From Methanobrevibacter arboriphilus JCM 13429 = DSM 1125 (GTDB lineage: Archaea > Methanobacteriota > Methanobacteria > Methanobacteriales > Methanobacteriaceae): a stretch of DNA of 64,000 bases. Shown here piece after piece: positions 18,460-28,365 of the stretch. Numbering within the stretch: position 1 is the first letter of the stretch; each line of letters starts with the position of its first letter. The position numbers were made by a program, and so were the translations under genes. Under the pieces are notes generated by a model, which was given only the letters and a program-made list of their open reading frames with translations, was not told the origin of the DNA and ran no database searches. The stretch lies in NCBI RefSeq assembly GCF_002072215.1, contig NZ_JXMW01000006.1:247350-311349 (forward strand). The letters run 5' to 3'.

Positions 18460-19953
18460 TTAGAAACTTATTGAAGAATAGTAACCATAGATTTTAGCAC
18501 TACTAGGTTTCCAATTATTTACAACACCAAAACTATTTTTTGAACTTGTTGTATCCGCAACTACCCAAGTATCTCCAATAAGAACTTGAGCCCAAACATG
18601 TCCATAAGTATTTCCACTAGTAAACTGAGCTTGACCATTAGCATATCTAGCTGCTATTCCAGAAGATCTTAGTAATGCAATAAGCAAATGTGTTTTATCA
18701 ACACAATTACCACTTTTAGAACTAAGTGTCCCAGTAGCTCCTTTTTTTGTGTTATAGTAAAAACTATAAGATACTTTATCCCTTACCCAGTTAAATATAG
18801 CTTTTGCTTTAGATAGCTGTGTAGTGTATCCTTTTGTTATACTTTTAGCTAATGATTGTATTTTTGCATTTGTAGATTGACAATTTTTACTAGGATTTAA
18901 GTATTTAGTTAATGATTCTCCATTATATTTACTGTTTAAAATACTAGAAGGAACTTTTTCTTTACTTGAATCTGTAGTTGGTGATGATGAACTATCTCTA
19001 GAATATTTAGGAATATACTTGTTTATTTTGTTGTTTTTACTTATTTTTACTGATAAGGAACTTGGTAACTTAGAGCCATGAGAGTTACTCCAATGAAGTA
19101 GCTTTGAAAACTGATATATTGTTGTTTGATATTGCATCTTCCCTAGTTTAGTTGATAAGTAGTTAGGTGCTTTATTATATTTCTTCATGAATTTAATAAG
19201 ATTCTTTGAATATGCATAATACTGAGCTTTAGATAGTTTCCCTTTAACAGTAACACCAGTTGGTTTTGATGGGTTTGAAATCCCATACTTCACAGTAACT
19301 TGAGAATTTTTACCATTATATTTGTAATAAGTTGTTACACTCATTAAATACATAAATTCTGGCATTGAAAATTTGTATCCTGCTATAGTAACATAATTTG
19401 GTAACTTTTTGTATTTTTTAATATATTTATAGACTGAACTAGCTGCATTTAATATCTGGCTTTGGGTGAGTTTACTTGGTTTTTCATCCCCACCTGCAGC
19501 AAATTTCTTTTCAGTGTCTGTCTTTATTGATTCATGCTGATTAGTACTATTATTTGAGCTTAAATTATTAGTAATATTAGAAGAATTCACATTAGAAGAA
19601 GTTGTATTAGAAGTATTAACATTAGAAGTATCAGTATTTAATATACCATCACTAGAAACATTAGTATTATTTGAATTCAAAGTATTAGAATTGTTAGTAT
19701 TTAATAGATTATCACTAGAAGTATTAATAGGATCAACAGAACTATTAACATCTGAATTTAACTGATCGTTTGAATTTAAGACATTTGATGCATCTGATTC
19801 GCCATATATTTCATTATTAACGTTATTTAAAATATTTTTATCTTCAAAATTAACATTTTCATTATAATTTACATCACTTGCAAATGTTACCCCTATAGAT
19901 AAAAAGAACAGAGATAACATTACCATAAGTAATGCTTTTTTCTTTAACGAAAT
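18460..19953 (-). CDS. Secreted pseudomurein-binding protein with transglutaminase-like peptidase domain
   Basis: Cell-wall-associated protein. A signal peptide (KKKALLMVMLSLFFLSIGVTFA) is followed by an Asn/Ser/Thr-rich linker (to about 160), two pseudomurein-binding repeats (about 165-230 and 240-310, with YKYIKKYKKLPNYVTIAG and LIKFMKKYNKAPNYLS), and a C-terminal transglutaminase-fold domain. The triad is visible: Cys in SGNCVDKTHLL, His in YGHVWAQV, Asp in VVADTTS. The architecture matches the pseudomurein endoisopeptidases PeiW/PeiP, so it may cut or remodel host pseudomurein cross-links. The first ATG (19926) truncates the signal peptide's basic region; a GAGGTGG site instead sits before ATT 19951-19953, which I use as the start (497 aa). 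Confidence 0.82.
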   Translation of the reverse strand: MSLKKKALLMVMLSLFFLSIGVTFASDVNYNENVNFEDKNILNNVNNEIYGESDASNVLNSNDQLNSDVNSSVDPINTSSDNLLNTNNSNTLNSNNTNVSSDGILNTDTSNVNTSNTTSSNVNSSNITNNLSSNNSTNQHESIKTDTEKKFAAGGDEKPSKLTQSQILNAASSVYKYIKKYKKLPNYVTIAGYKFSMPEFMYLMSVTTYYKYNGKNSQVTVKYGISNPSKPTGVTVKGKLSKAQYYAYSKNLIKFMKKYNKAPNYLSTKLGKMQYQTTIYQFSKLLHWSNSHGSKLPSSLSVKISKNNKINKYIPKYSRDSSSSPTTDSSKEKVPSSILNSKYNGESLTKYLNPSKNCQSTNAKIQSLAKSITKGYTTQLSKAKAIFNWVRDKVSYSFYYNTKKGATGTLSSKSGNCVDKTHLLIALLRSSGIAARYANGQAQFTSGNTYGHVWAQVLIGDTWVVADTTSSKNSFGVVNNWKPSSAKIYGYYSSISF

Positions 19954-20901
19954 TTTTCCACCTCGAATTATCTCATTATCCTCATTGTCATTTTGACCTC
20001 ACTTTTCAAATTAACAATTTGTATAATGGATAATTAGTATATTATACCAATCCCTTATAAACGTTTCTAAAATAAGAATAAAGAATAAAATGAGCTAATT
20101 TATTAATAATTACTATAAATTAAGGGAATACCTAGAATACAGATATAATTTATTCATATTATGCATAAACATTTAAAGTAGTAGGTTAAGTCATGCTTAG
20201 TTTTTACATGAAAATTAACCTAGTCAAAGTAAATATAGGTTAATATAAAGCTAATTATAATTTAAGCATTTATAATAAGGTATTTTAATTAAAAATAAGA
20301 GAATAATATGTTAAAAATGAGAATTTAGTTAAAAATTAACATATTGTTCAAAAATTCATTCAGTTTAAGAAAAGAAAATATAAATCTTATTTAGTCAAGA
20401 TTTTTGCTATATTTTTCTACAATTTACTTAACAATTTACTTAATTTTATTATTAACTTTACTATTAATTTTAACTATTAATTCTATTAAAAATATCAATG
20501 AAAATAATAATTATAATAGTTATAATAATTATAATAATTATATTATAATAATAATAATTATAATAATATTTATAATAGTAATAATAATAGTAATAATAAT
20601 TGTAATAATTGTAATATTATAATAATCTAATAATCTAATAACAATAATAAAACAGATATAATGATATTGATAAGGATAATTTTAATGGAAATAATAATGA
20701 TATTATAATACAATGATAATAAAATAATGAATATTTAAAAAATATTACAACTATAAAAAATATTAAAACTATAAATCATTAAAAAATTAAATTAATATAG
20801 AATTATAAAATTAAGCATAATCAATATAAAATAATTAAAAACAATCAAGAATAATCAAAAACAATTAATAACAATTATTGAAGTATTAAAATAGAGAAAT
20901 A
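19954..20901. other. Intergenic, 948 bp, with one hairpin
   Basis: The upstream half holds an inverted repeat TAGGTTAA (20182-20189) / TTAACCTA (20215-20222) with an inner TCATG/CATGA stem. The half from 20400 is low-complexity ATT/AAT repeats giving spurious reading frames. I see no gene. Confidence 0.5.
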
Positions 20902-22668
20902 ATGATATATGAAAAAAATGTAATTATGAAAAAGCCTTTGAAGGTTGATATTAGATTTGCATCAGTTTATCCCAATGTATATAAGACAGCAATGTCCTCT
21001 TTAGGATATCAAATAATATATGGAATGATAAATGAGAGAAAAGATAGTTGGTGTGAAAGAGTGGTTTATCCAGATGCAAGAAGCATTGAATCTAACAGTC
21101 CTCTTAAAGACTTTGATATAATTAGCTTTTCACTTCAATATGAACAAGACTATTTTAATATGTTAGAAATGCTTAAAAAAGCTGAAATTCCTCTAAGAAG
21201 AAAGGATAGAAAAATAAAAGAGGATTTTGATAAAAAAAAATCTGATTATCCATTAATTATAGCTGGAGGGCCCTGTGCAACTTCTAATCCACTGCCTATT
21301 TCTGATTTTATTGATATATTCATTATTGGAGAATTTGAACCTATATTAAATGACTTTTTAGATTTATATAAAAAGTTAAAACATCCAATTAAACAATTAG
21401 AATCTTTTTTATCTTTAAAAGGAATCTATCTCCCTTCAATAGATAATAAGGTAAAAAGAATCATTGTAGAAGATATGGATCATGCTTACCATGTAACCAA
21501 TCCAATAATAGCAAAAGCTGAAAAAAAAGAAGATGAAGACTCTTTACCAGTTTTTGGTAATTCAATACTTCTTAATGTATCAAGAGGATGTGCAAGAGGA
21601 TGTAGATTCTGTATGTCAGGATATTTATATCGTCCACTAAGAGAAACAAAACTTCAAAAGCTATTTGATGTTGCAGAAAAAGCTAGAGCTAATACAGGCT
21701 TGAAAAAAGTTTCATTAATTGGAGCAGCTGTTTCTGATTATTCAAAGATTGATGAATTGATAAAAGGATTGTTAGATAGAGGATTTCAAATTTCAACACC
21801 TTCTATGAGAATTGAATCTATAACTACAAAATCTCTTAATTTTTTGAAAAAAAGTGGTGCTAAAACAATTACAATAGCTCCAGAGTCTATTTATCCTCTT
21901 AGAAAATCTATTAATAAAAATATACCTGATGAGAAGATATTTAAAATTATTAAAAAAGCTACTGAGTTAGGGCTTAATTTAAAATTATATTTTTTAATAG
22001 GATTGATTAATGAAACAGAAGAAGATATTGAAGAATTAGGATTATATATTAAAAAAATACATTTTTTAAAAGACAAAAACTCTATAAAGTTTAGTATTAA
22101 TCCTTTAATCCCTAAACCTCATACTCCAATGCAATGGGAAGGATATGATTTAAAAGATATTAAATCTAAGATAAAATATCTTAAAAAAGAATTAAAAGGG
22201 ATTGATGTTAAATTTGATAGTCCAAAAATGGGATTAATACAATATGTTTTATCTTGTAAAGGAAGAGAAATAGGAAATATCCTAGAAAAATCTCTTGATT
22301 TAAAAATTCCAATCAAAGAATGGGAAAAACATAGCAAAGGATATTATAATAATAGTAATAGTAATAATAATATTATTAGTAATACTAATATTAATAATAG
22401 TATTAGTAATAATAATATTAATATTAATACTAATATTAGTAATAATACCAGTAATATAAATAAAGTATTAGATAAAGAAAAAGAGAGTAGTAATAATAGT
22501 AATATAATGGAGAGAGTGTTAGGGTTAGAAACTAAACTTCCTTGGGAAAATATAGATATTGGATTAAATAAAAACTTTCTAAGAGAAGAAAGAAAGAAAA
22601 TATTTAACTATGAAGATACTGAATGGTGTCAAAGAGCATCATGTTATAAATGTGGTAGTTGTAAATAG
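20902..22668 (+). CDS. Radical SAM protein, B12-binding-domain type, with Asn-rich insertion
   Basis: Radical SAM enzyme of 588 aa. The [4Fe-4S] motif CARGCRFC (Cys 230, 234, 237) follows an N-terminal region of Rossmann/B12-binding character (VYPNVYKTAMSSLGYQIIYG, IIAGGPCATSNPLPI). The TIM-barrel core continues with KVSLIGAAVSDYS, TPSMRIES and TIAPES. The C-terminus ends in a Cys cluster (WCQRASCYKCGSC), perhaps a second cluster site. Residues about 480-522 are an Asn/Ser/Ile stretch encoded by AAT/AGT/ATT triplets between the barrel and the C-terminal part, most likely an in-frame microsatellite expansion. Archaeal relatives (MJ0865/MJ1487-like) have unknown substrates. It is monocistronic. 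Confidence 0.8.
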   Translation: MIYEKNVIMKKPLKVDIRFASVYPNVYKTAMSSLGYQIIYGMINERKDSWCERVVYPDARSIESNSPLKDFDIISFSLQYEQDYFNMLEMLKKAEIPLRRKDRKIKEDFDKKKSDYPLIIAGGPCATSNPLPISDFIDIFIIGEFEPILNDFLDLYKKLKHPIKQLESFLSLKGIYLPSIDNKVKRIIVEDMDHAYHVTNPIIAKAEKKEDEDSLPVFGNSILLNVSRGCARGCRFCMSGYLYRPLRETKLQKLFDVAEKARANTGLKKVSLIGAAVSDYSKIDELIKGLLDRGFQISTPSMRIESITTKSLNFLKKSGAKTITIAPESIYPLRKSINKNIPDEKIFKIIKKATELGLNLKLYFLIGLINETEEDIEELGLYIKKIHFLKDKNSIKFSINPLIPKPHTPMQWEGYDLKDIKSKIKYLKKELKGIDVKFDSPKMGLIQYVLSCKGREIGNILEKSLDLKIPIKEWEKHSKGYYNNSNSNNNIISNTNINNSISNNNININTNISNNTSNINKVLDKEKESSNNSNIMERVLGLETKLPWENIDIGLNKNFLREERKKIFNYEDTEWCQRASCYKCGSCK

Positions 22669-22995
22669 ATACTCAGATTAATAAAATATATCATATTAGT
22701 AAAGTATTCTATTAATAAAATATTCTATCAATAAAATATCATATAATAAATCAAATATTTCATATAATTTAAAAAAAAAAAATTATAATTTAAAATATAA
22801 TTATAATATAATTATAATATAATTAGAATATAATTAGAATATAATTGGAATATAATTGGAATCTAACTTGAATATGACTTGAATATAATTGGAATTAATT
22901 AAAAATTATATCAACTTAATAATTAATTAAATAACTAATTAAATAACTAATTAAAAATCAAAGAATCGAAGGAAATAAATAAAATAGTGATAACT
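22669..22995. repeat. AT-rich spacer with short tandem repeats
   Basis: At 22790-22895 an 11-bp unit of the form ATAATTAGAAT/ATAATTGGAAT is repeated about eight times with drift. No gene. The GTGAT at its right end (22987-22991) is the ribosome binding site of the next gene. Confidence 0.55.
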
Positions 22996-24108
22996 ATGGT
23001 TAAACCAGCTGAAAGACTAAAATCAATTGAATTATCCCAAATAAGAAAAATGTTCGAAGTGTGTGATGACAGTGCCATTAGTTTAGGGATAGGAGAACCT
23101 GACTTTGATATTCCTGAAAATGTTAAAATAGCTATTAATAATGCACTTGAGGAAGGTTTTACTCACTATACACATAATAAAGGGTTTTTAGAATTACGAG
23201 AAGAAATATCAAAAAAACTAAGAAGTGATAATAAAGTAAATATAGATCCTAATTCCATATTAGTTACTGTAGGAGCAAGTGAAGCATTGTATATATGTGC
23301 ACAAGGATTTTTTGAAAAAGGAGATGAAATATTAATTCCAGATCCTGGTTTTTTATCATATAAAGCCTGTGTAGATATTTCTGAAGCCACAACTATTCCT
23401 GTTGAAGCAAAAATTAGTAATGATTATAAAATTAAGCTTGAAGATGTAGAAGAAAAAATATCATCAAAAACTAAAGCATTCATAATGAATTCTCCTTCAA
23501 ATCCAACAGGAGCAGTTATGGATAAAAAAGACATTAAAGCTATTGCTGATTTAGCTACTGATCATGATTTTATCATAATTAGTGATGAAATTTATGAAAA
23601 GATAATATATGATAAAAAACATTACTCTCCCAAACAATTTACTGATAATGCTATTATTATTAATGGTTTTTCTAAAACTTATGCAATGACTGGTCTTAGA
23701 ATAGGTTATTTGGCTGGAGAAGAAGAAATAATTGAAGAGCTACTTAAAGTGCATCAATATAATACAGCTTGTGCTCCTTCAATTTCACAAATAGGTGGGT
23801 ATGAAGCATTAAAAGGACCCCAAGGATATGTTAAAACCATGGTTAAAGAATTTAAAAGACGAAAAGATTTAATTTCAAAACGTTTAGATGATTTAAATCT
23901 AGAATGTACTCCTTTAGAAGGAGCATTTTATGCATTTCCCCAAGTAGAAAATGCTAAAGATTATGTTAAAAAAGCATTGGATGTTGGTGTTATCACTGTT
24001 CCTGGAAGTGGATTTGGTCAAACATGCGAATGTAATGTAAGAATGTCATATGCAAACTCTTATGAAAACATTGAAGAAGCTATGAATAGATTAGAGAAAA
24101 TCAAATAA
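22996..24108 (+). CDS. Aminotransferase class I/II (aspartate aminotransferase-like)
   Basis: Fold-type I PLP aminotransferase of 370 aa. Motifs: SLGIGEPDF near the N-terminus, the cofactor-phosphate region VGASEALYI (about 93), NSPSNPTGAV (about 165), SDEIYEKIIYD (about 195), the PLP lysine in NGFSKTYAMTGLRIGYL (about 230) and the carboxylate-binding arginine in CNVRMSYANS near the end. It is closest to archaeal aspartate or aromatic aminotransferases; substrate is not fixed by sequence. I choose ATG 22996 because GTGATAACT directly precedes it; the GTG at 22987 is part of that ribosome binding site. Confidence 0.88.
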   Translation: MVKPAERLKSIELSQIRKMFEVCDDSAISLGIGEPDFDIPENVKIAINNALEEGFTHYTHNKGFLELREEISKKLRSDNKVNIDPNSILVTVGASEALYICAQGFFEKGDEILIPDPGFLSYKACVDISEATTIPVEAKISNDYKIKLEDVEEKISSKTKAFIMNSPSNPTGAVMDKKDIKAIADLATDHDFIIISDEIYEKIIYDKKHYSPKQFTDNAIIINGFSKTYAMTGLRIGYLAGEEEIIEELLKVHQYNTACAPSISQIGGYEALKGPQGYVKTMVKEFKRRKDLISKRLDDLNLECTPLEGAFYAFPQVENAKDYVKKALDVGVITVPGSGFGQTCECNVRMSYANSYENIEEAMNRLEKIK

Positions 24109-24340
24109 TAAAACATGAAAAATAATATTAAATAATAACAAAAACATTACAACAATAACAAAAATATTACAACAATAGTAGCAAAATAATAAAAATACTA
24201 AAATAATATATAGTATTAAAATAATAATAAAAAATATTAAAATAATAATAAGAATAATAATAGTAAGAATAATAAAAAATATTAACAATAATATAATATT
24301 ACATATAAATTTTAAAAAGCAAACCAAAGGTTGTGTTTAA

Positions 24341-25252
24341 ATAGAACATTTTAAACGAAATAAAGAAGGAAAAAAAGCAGCTACAATAGGAATAGCTGGA
24401 AATATATTTTTAACAATTTTTAATATAACCATTGGAATAATTTCAGGTAGTTTTGCTCTTGTAGCTGAGGGAGCACATACACTATCAGACATAGCTACCT
24501 CAGTTATAGCTTATGTTGGTTTTAAAATAGGTCAAAAACCTCCTGATGATGAACATCCATTAGGACATGGAAGAGCTGAAGCAATAGCAGGTCTTGTTAT
24601 AGTTATATTCTTAACATTAATAGCTTATGAAATAATAAGTTTAGCAATTGAAAAACTATTTTTCGGAAGTAATATATCCTCACCAACATATTTAGCAGGA
24701 ATAATGGCATTAGCAGGGATAATAATTAATATATTTATGAGTAGGTATATTATAAACGTTGGAAAAAGAATAAACAGTCCTGCAATAGTGGCTGATGGTA
24801 AACATCAGCAAATGGATATATTATCATGTATAGCTATTCTAATTAGTGTTATCTTATCACAGTTTGGTTATACTTTTTTAGATCCATTAGTAGGATTAAT
24901 TATAGGAATATTTGTATTGAAAGCTGCCTTTGAAGTTGGAAGAGATAATATAAATAACATAATGGGAAAATTACCATCAAAAGAATTGATTGATGAAATT
25001 AAAGAAATTTCTAATTCTATAAATGGAGTTTGTGGGGTTCACAGTATAAGAGTGAATTATTTTGGTTCATATGCAACACTAACACTACATGTTGAAGTTA
25101 AACCTGATTTATCATTGAAAAAATCACATGAGATAATACATAAAGTTCAAGATAAGCTAACAGAAAAAATAGATATAGTTCAACTAGTAATAGCACATGC
25201 CTGCCCATATGGAGAAGAATATGACCACAAAGAACCTCTTGATAAAATGTAA
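24341..25252 (+). CDS. Cation diffusion facilitator (CDF) transporter, AUA start
   Basis: Proton-coupled divalent cation exporter of the CDF family, 303 aa. It has six predicted helices, the metal-site motifs EGAHTLSDI (TM2) and HQQMDILSC (TM5), the loop PPDDEHPLGHGRAEAIAG, and a C-terminal cytoplasmic domain (from about 215) with CGVHSIRVNYFGSYATLTLHVEV. The first ATG (24704) lies in the middle of the membrane domain. Upstream the frame is open with clear homology back to ATA 24341-24343, which directly follows an in-frame TAA and lies five bases after GGTTGTG. No ATG, GTG or TTG exists in between, so the start appears to be AUA. The substrate (Zn, Mn, Fe or Co) cannot be read off. Confidence 0.85.
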   Translation: MEHFKRNKEGKKAATIGIAGNIFLTIFNITIGIISGSFALVAEGAHTLSDIATSVIAYVGFKIGQKPPDDEHPLGHGRAEAIAGLVIVIFLTLIAYEIISLAIEKLFFGSNISSPTYLAGIMALAGIIINIFMSRYIINVGKRINSPAIVADGKHQQMDILSCIAILISVILSQFGYTFLDPLVGLIIGIFVLKAAFEVGRDNINNIMGKLPSKELIDEIKEISNSINGVCGVHSIRVNYFGSYATLTLHVEVKPDLSLKKSHEIIHKVQDKLTEKIDIVQLVIAHACPYGEEYDHKEPLDKM

Positions 25253-25281
25253 TACATGATTTATCAATCCAAAAAAAGAAA

Positions 25282-25366
25282 CGCCGGGGACGGGATTTGA
25301 ACCCGCGAGATCCAAGGGATCATTGGATTAGCAGTCCAACGCCGTACCAGGCTGGGCCACCCCGAC
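25282..25366 (-). tRNA. tRNA-Ser (GCU)
   Basis: An 85-nt class II tRNA. The acceptor stem GTCGGGG pairs with CCCCGGC (one T:G pair), the anticodon GCT lies in GACTGCTAATC, a long variable arm follows (GATCCCTTGGATC), and the T-arm is GCGGGTTCAAATCCCGT. It reads AGC/AGU serine codons. No intron is seen. It lies 330 bp downstream of the 7S RNA gene on the same strand. Confidence 0.96.
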
Positions 25367-25699
25367 ATATGATTTTTAAAATATTTACTAAATAATTAAA
25401 ATAGCTTTAGTATTTTTTATTTTATTTTTAGTAATTTACTATTTTAATTTAATGATTTATGCTATTTAAAACAGCTATCTTGTATTTGTATGATTTTACT
25501 TATAAACCTTATGCTATTTCATTTACATACTATATATAAAAAGACTATAATTGTTTATATTAAAACACCATATTAGTATCTCTATTAATATTAGCTGAAA
25601 AACTCTAAAAATCTATTTTAATATTATTTCAAAATAATTAGTTTAATTATTTAATTATAATATTCAATTTATCAATTAAGTATAATATTTGAAATTATA

Positions 25700-26015
25700 A
25701 TAATCATAAACGGCATGTTCAGAAGTGGACTAGTATCAATAATAACAGTACTCTCAAAAATCAACTCCGCCCCGCTAATCTACAAGCATCAAGTGTTTAT
25801 GGTAGAGCTGCTCCTTTCCAGGCCTGACACGTTCCCACAAAAAACATAATTAATCTTAACCCTCCAGTTAAAACCTTATGACCAATGATCCTGTAGGACG
25901 AGGTTTCTATATCAATTTTCAAGGCTGTTATTAAATCCAAAAGCCGCCTTCTGAACTTCAACTGCACCTAAGGGGGTGTGTGCTTACAGAGGACCCCTAA
26001 CCCTCCAGTCTAGCC
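25700..26015 (-). ncRNA. ffs: Signal recognition particle RNA (7S RNA)
   Basis: Archaeal 7S RNA, the scaffold of SRP19 and SRP54 for targeting membrane and secreted proteins. The domain IV hairpin is clear on the minus strand: GTGTCAGGCCTGGAAAGGAGCAGC, the symmetric and asymmetric loops that bind SRP54. Helix 5 closes with GTTCAGAAG near the 5' side and CTTCTGAAC near the 3' end. Total length of about 315 nt fits archaeal SRP RNA. The 5' end is placed about 26 bases after a TATA box; the 3' end is approximate. Confidence 0.92.
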
Positions 26016-26500
26016 AATAAAGATATTGTTTTTAATGTTATATAAATGTTTTTAAATTGGTTATAAATTTATAAATAAAATTTATAAATAATATCAAAAT
26101 TCTATTAAAAAATACTCAAAGATATTTAAAAATGATTAAAAATATTTAAAAATGTTTAAAAATAATAGAAGTGGTTAAAAATAATTAAAAATATCTTTTT
26201 AAAAATTAGAAACAAAATAATGATTAAAAAATGCATTTATTCTCAAATATCAAAATAAAAACAAAACCAAATTAAAAACAAATTAAAAAATTAAAAATAG
26301 TTAGATAAAAAAGAAAAAAATTACAAAAATAATATGAAATGTAATATAAAAAACAATATGAAAAGCAATATGAAAAATAATGAATGAAAAATAAATGAAA
26401 AAGTAATAATAATCTGAAATAATGTAAGAATATTACAATTTTATAATACAATTATTTAATTGTATATAACAATATAAACTCCTAAATATCAACGCCATAA
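26016..26500. other. Intergenic, 485 bp, between 7S RNA and CBS gene
   Basis: Besides the 7S promoter at its left end it is A-rich low-complexity sequence (AAAAATATTTAAAAATG-like repeats). No gene seen. Confidence 0.45.
26039..26046 (-). promoter_or_regulatory. TATA box of 7S RNA gene
   Basis: TTTATATA on the minus strand, centred about 27 bases before the first G of the 7S RNA, the spacing expected for archaeal TBP. Confidence 0.7.
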
Positions 26501-26899
26501 TTATTTAAGAGCTTTTATAATATCTCCATCAGATATTATCCCAACAAGGTTACCATTTTCTAAAACAGGAAGCTGGTTTACAATGCTACCACCAGGAGCA
26601 TTCTCTTCCATAGCACAAATAGCATCATATAAAGATTCTTCAGGACTTACTGAAGTTACATTTTTAACCATTACACTTGAAACTTTTGTTCCTAATTTAT
26701 AATTGTCTAATATCAAATTATATCCTAAATCTGAAGCTGTAACGATCCCAATCATCTTTCCATCTTCATCTAAAACTGGAAGAGCACTGACCTTGTTTTT
26801 CATTAATTTTTCAAATGCAAATACAACATCTTCATCAGGATTCGTAGTGAAAACATTTTTAGTCATTACCTCACTTATTTTTTTATTTTTTAACATCAT
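26501..26899 (-). CDS. CBS domain pair protein
   Basis: A 132-aa protein consisting of two CBS domains (about residues 10-60 and 75-130), each with the [20 protein letters not shown] / [19 protein letters not shown] pattern. Such stand-alone pairs bind adenosyl nucleotides (AMP, ATP, SAM) and act as sensors. The gene overlaps the end of the 2-phosphoglycerate kinase gene by 17 bp and has its own GGAGG site, so the two are co-transcribed and the CBS protein may report adenylate levels to that pathway; this is inference. Confidence 0.88.
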   Translation of the reverse strand: MMLKNKKISEVMTKNVFTTNPDEDVVFAFEKLMKNKVSALPVLDEDGKMIGIVTASDLGYNLILDNYKLGTKVSSVMVKNVTSVSPEESLYDAICAMEENAPGGSIVNQLPVLENGNLVGIISDGDIIKALK

Positions 26900-27791
26900 T
26901 TATACCTCCATAAGTCTCAGTTATATGTTTTATTATTGAATCTATAGTAGTTACAACATCAATATTTTCAATAGCAGGAACATCGAACTTACTTGCTTGT
27001 GATTCAAAATATTTATGAGTTTTTCTAATTGCAAAAAAGTTATCTAAATATCTTTGAAGAGGTCTTCTAGCCCACATCTGCCTACACCTTGAGTAAAACC
27101 TACCCTTATGTATTTCTTTATCTTGTAATGTCAATACAAACATTACAACATTATTTTTTTCAATTAATTCTTGTTTAATAAATCCTGGAACTACATGAAC
27201 TCCTTCAATGACAATGCTTATCCCTTCTTTTAAAGATCTTTCGATAACCGCATCAATTCCAACACTCACAGTATCTACATGATCTCTAAATCCAGCTAAA
27301 ACATCATCAAACTCGGGAGGAGGGGGAACTCTCATTCCCTTATATGCTGTAAAGCTTGATTCATGTATAACAGGAATTAATTCCTTAGATACAATTTTAC
27401 GCATAACTTCACGAATCATATCAGTACTTATCATATTTCTAATACCTAAACGATTAGCTATTTCAAAAGCTATTGAAGAAGTTCCAACACCAGAAGCCCC
27501 ACCAATTAATATAATTAAAGGTTCAGTCCCTTTTTTTATCTGTCTCCAAGCAATATATTTTTCAGCTATCTCTGGGTCTTCATCCCTTAAATCATCTACA
27601 ATAAGCTCAACTAATTCATCAATAGTGATTAAACTCAAGTTTTTATCTTTTAATTTAGCTTCTATACAAGAAGCAAAAGCATAAGCTTTATTAGGTCCCA
27701 TTTCTGCCCTTGTAAGTGATCTTGAAAGAACGCCTTTTGAAAAAGGTTCAGTATATACTTTTCCACTAACTTCTCCTTGTACCATAATCAT
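26883..27791 (-). CDS. pgk2: 2-phosphoglycerate kinase
   Basis: Phosphorylates 2-phosphoglycerate to 2,3-bisphosphoglycerate, the precursor of the cyclic 2,3-diphosphoglycerate stored by Methanobacteriales. The N-terminal ATP-cone domain (about residues 1-90, [20 protein letters not shown]) is followed by a P-loop kinase domain: [17 protein letters not shown] (about 92-108), [10 protein letters not shown] (about 120), the [10 protein letters not shown] segment, and an Arg-rich lid near [18 protein letters not shown]. Length 302 aa is usual. ATG 27789-27791 follows GGTGAT. It forms an operon with the CBS protein gene. Confidence 0.92.
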   Translation of the reverse strand: MIMVQGEVSGKVYTEPFSKGVLSRSLTRAEMGPNKAYAFASCIEAKLKDKNLSLITIDELVELIVDDLRDEDPEIAEKYIAWRQIKKGTEPLIILIGGASGVGTSSIAFEIANRLGIRNMISTDMIREVMRKIVSKELIPVIHESSFTAYKGMRVPPPPEFDDVLAGFRDHVDTVSVGIDAVIERSLKEGISIVIEGVHVVPGFIKQELIEKNNVVMFVLTLQDKEIHKGRFYSRCRQMWARRPLQRYLDNFFAIRKTHKYFESQASKFDVPAIENIDVVTTIDSIIKHITETYGGINDVKK

Positions 27792-28365
27792 TTAATCACC
27801 TGTTAATAAATGAAAATAAAAATGAAAATTTAGCTAAAATGATAAATAACATAAATAATTCAAATTTTAATTTATATATTATGAAAAATAGCTATTTAAA
27901 TAATATAGCTAATTTAATAATTTATTGAATTAACTAACACTAAATTTGAATAAACCTTAGTTAAATAAAAATGCTTAATCAATTATAATAAGTACAGATA
28001 ACTCAACTAATATTTAGTTAAAAATAGATAATTAACTAAAATATTCACAACTAATTATATATTATCTAAAGCATTTAATATAATTTTTTATTTATTTCTG
28101 TTAAAAATAGTTTCTATTAAACAATTAAAAATAATCATTTCTAATAAAAAAAATATTAAAAAATATAATAAAAATTAAATATTTAAATAAAATATCATAA
28201 AAAATGTATCAACTTAATAATTAAATTAGTAATTAAATTAATAATTAACCTAGAATCTAATAAATCCCTTAATATTTTTTTATCAGAATTAAATTAATAA
28301 TTAAATTTATAATTAAATTAATAATTAACTTAATATTATAAAATTTAATATAAAATGTTAATTTA
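27792..28365. other. Intergenic, 574 bp, low complexity
   Basis: AATTAAATTAATAATTAA-type tracts dominate 28200-28345. No gene or structured RNA seen. Confidence 0.45.

Noticed and set aside
20404..20622. 72-aa hydrophobic reading frame
   Set aside because: It is built from ATT/AAT/GTA triplet repeats, has no ribosome binding site, and its product is pure Ile/Asn/Val low complexity.
24704..25252. Truncated CDF pseudogene starting at ATG 24704
   Set aside because: The same frame is open and clearly homologous upstream to 24341, so the gene is full length with a non-standard start rather than truncated.
25282..25366. tRNA-Ser as integration (att) site of a mobile element
   Set aside because: There is no integrase gene and no partial tRNA repeat within the window.
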